A stretch of 5,107 nt of DNA, taken from positions 1-5,107 of the forward strand of contig DVGD01000113.1 of NCBI GenBank assembly GCA_018712905.1. The letters are read 5' to 3'. Numbering within the stretch: the first letter of the stretch is position 1; each line of letters starts with the position of its first letter. The DNA is from Candidatus Avoscillospira stercoripullorum (GTDB lineage Bacteria > Bacillota > Clostridia > Oscillospirales > Oscillospiraceae). The translations under genes were made by a program, and so were the position numbers. Positions 4,414 to 5,107 of the stretch are shown here, in pieces. The notes beneath the pieces are model-generated. The model was not told where the DNA came from, did no database searches, and saw only the letters and a program-made list of their open reading frames with translations.

Positions 4414-5107
4414 TCAAGGTTCGGCCCAGGTCAGCAAGATCTCCCGGCGGTTGTCCTCCGGGTGCGCCAGCACATGCTCCAAAAGTGCCTGGAGGTGCGC
4501 GCCCACTGCTGCGCCGGAGCGATCCGGGAAGTCCGCGCCGGTGACCGCCAGCTCCTTGAGGCTCAGGCACTCCCCTGAGGCGAGAATTTCCTCCACCTGA
4601 TCCGCCTCGCCAAAGAGCATGCCCGCCAACCTTCCCCGTTCCTTCCCCAGGGCGGCGATCAGGCGCTTCCAGGCCAGGCGATCCCGGGGACGATCCACCG
4701 CGGAAACCGCCGCGGCGTCCTGGATGATTCGCCGGGGCAGCCGCAGCGCCGAAAGATCTGCCTCGGGGTAGACTTGCTTGAGCGCCGCAAAGCGCACCGT
4801 GGGCTCCGCAGGAAGCGCGGCAATCCAGGCAAGCGCCCGCGCCTCTAAAAGGCCATAAGGTCTGAGCAGTCCCCAGGCGGCCAACTGCCCCACCAATTCC
4901 GGGCGGGGCGAGAGCAGGGTCTTCTGGAGCTCCTCGCTTACCCGCTCCGCCGAAAGGCGCTCAGCCAGCGGCGCGCAGCGGACAATGGCCGCCGCCGTCT
5001 CCGATTCTATGGTAAACCCCAGCTGGGCGGCAAAGCGCACCGCCCGGAGCATCCGCAATGCGTCCTCCTCAAAGCGGCGCGTGGGATCGCCCACGCACCG
5101 GAGGAGC
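4414..5107 (-). CDS. cca: CCA tRNA nucleotidyltransferase, C-terminal portion (partial)
   Basis: The reading frame runs out of the right edge, so the catalytic head with the DxD and RRDFT motifs is outside the window. The visible part (about 231 residues) starts LLRCVGDPTRRFEEDALRMLRAVRF, quoted here as a family landmark. The EDALR (5067-5053) is the EDxxR nucleotide-template motif of class II CCA-adding enzymes. Family role: adds or repairs the 3'-CCA of tRNAs from CTP and ATP without a nucleic acid template. After the neck region, the rest is the mostly helical body and tail, including 'CLSLKELAVTG' and a final 'LTWAEP'. No HD phosphohydrolase motif is seen. A GTG at 5094-5092 could mimic a start, but the conserved RCVGDP motif continues upstream through it, so it is an internal valine. 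No clear terminator follows; the palindromic element starts 6 bp after the stop. Confidence 0.92.
   Translation of the reverse strand, partial: LLRCVGDPTRRFEEDALRMLRAVRFAAQLGFTIESETAAAIVRCAPLAERLSAERVSEELQKTLLSPRPELVGQLAAWGLLRPYGLLEARALAWIAALPAEPTVRFAALKQVYPEADLSALRLPRRIIQDAAAVSAVDRPRDRLAWKRLIAALGKERGRLAGMLFGEADQVEEILASGECLSLKELAVTGADFPDRSGAAVGAHLQALLEHVLAHPEDNRREILLTWAEP

Noticed and set aside
4202..4600. A 132-codon plus-strand open frame across the flavodiiron promoter, repeat element and cca 3' end
   Set aside because: It crosses promoter boxes, hairpins and the antisense of cca. The translation shows no domain and no suitable ribosome binding site precedes it.
5092..5094. GTG as the start of the cca gene
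   Set aside because: The conserved RCVGDP motif reads through it from upstream codons at the window edge, so it is an internal valine of a longer gene.

Overview
The window reads like a GC-rich, anaerobic, spore-forming member of the Clostridia, most likely an Oscillospiraceae-type gut bacterium. Three things suggest this: a SleC-type spore-cortex lytic locus, an oxygen/NO-scavenging flavodiiron protein with its own rubredoxin, and a short palindromic 'GTAGGGG...CCCG' repeat of a style I associate with that group. The assignment is an inference from gene content; no taxonomic marker gene is complete here.

Layout. At the left edge (1-62, minus) are the first codons of sbcD, running out of the window. 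A compact divergent promoter region (63-191) follows, with a good housekeeping promoter for sbcD and a mother-cell sigma-K-like promoter facing right. From 192 to 2308 (plus) lies a tight three-gene unit: a SleC-type N-terminal domain protein, a SpoIID/SleC-like cortex-lytic enzyme with two peptidoglycan-binding domains, and a protein made only of two more such domains. The first two genes are in the same frame and separated by one TGA plus three codons; the second and third overlap by ATGA. A perfect 10-bp hairpin (2318-2340) serves as a shared terminator with the convergent minus-strand gene. That gene (2354-4150) encodes a four-module flavodiiron protein equivalent to a fusion of FprA with 'high-molecular-weight rubredoxin'. 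Its promoter and two small inverted repeats lie at 4174-4266. Next is a MITE-like or REP-like element of about 113 bp (4292-4404), bracketed by a 9-bp direct repeat. The right edge holds the C-terminal part of a CCA-adding enzyme (4414-5107, minus, running out of the window).

How they fit together. The plus-strand unit is probably a late-sporulation operon that puts a cortex-degrading enzyme and accessory cell-wall-binding proteins on the spore. The minus-strand genes are housekeeping or stress functions: DNA double-strand-break processing (SbcD), O2/NO detoxification (flavodiiron protein) and tRNA 3'-end maturation (Cca). They do not form an obvious shared pathway. I see no new defence or mobile system. 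The most unusual points are the single in-frame stop that splits a normally fused SleC-type protein, and the repeat element whose two arms keep identical flanks around different palindromic cores.
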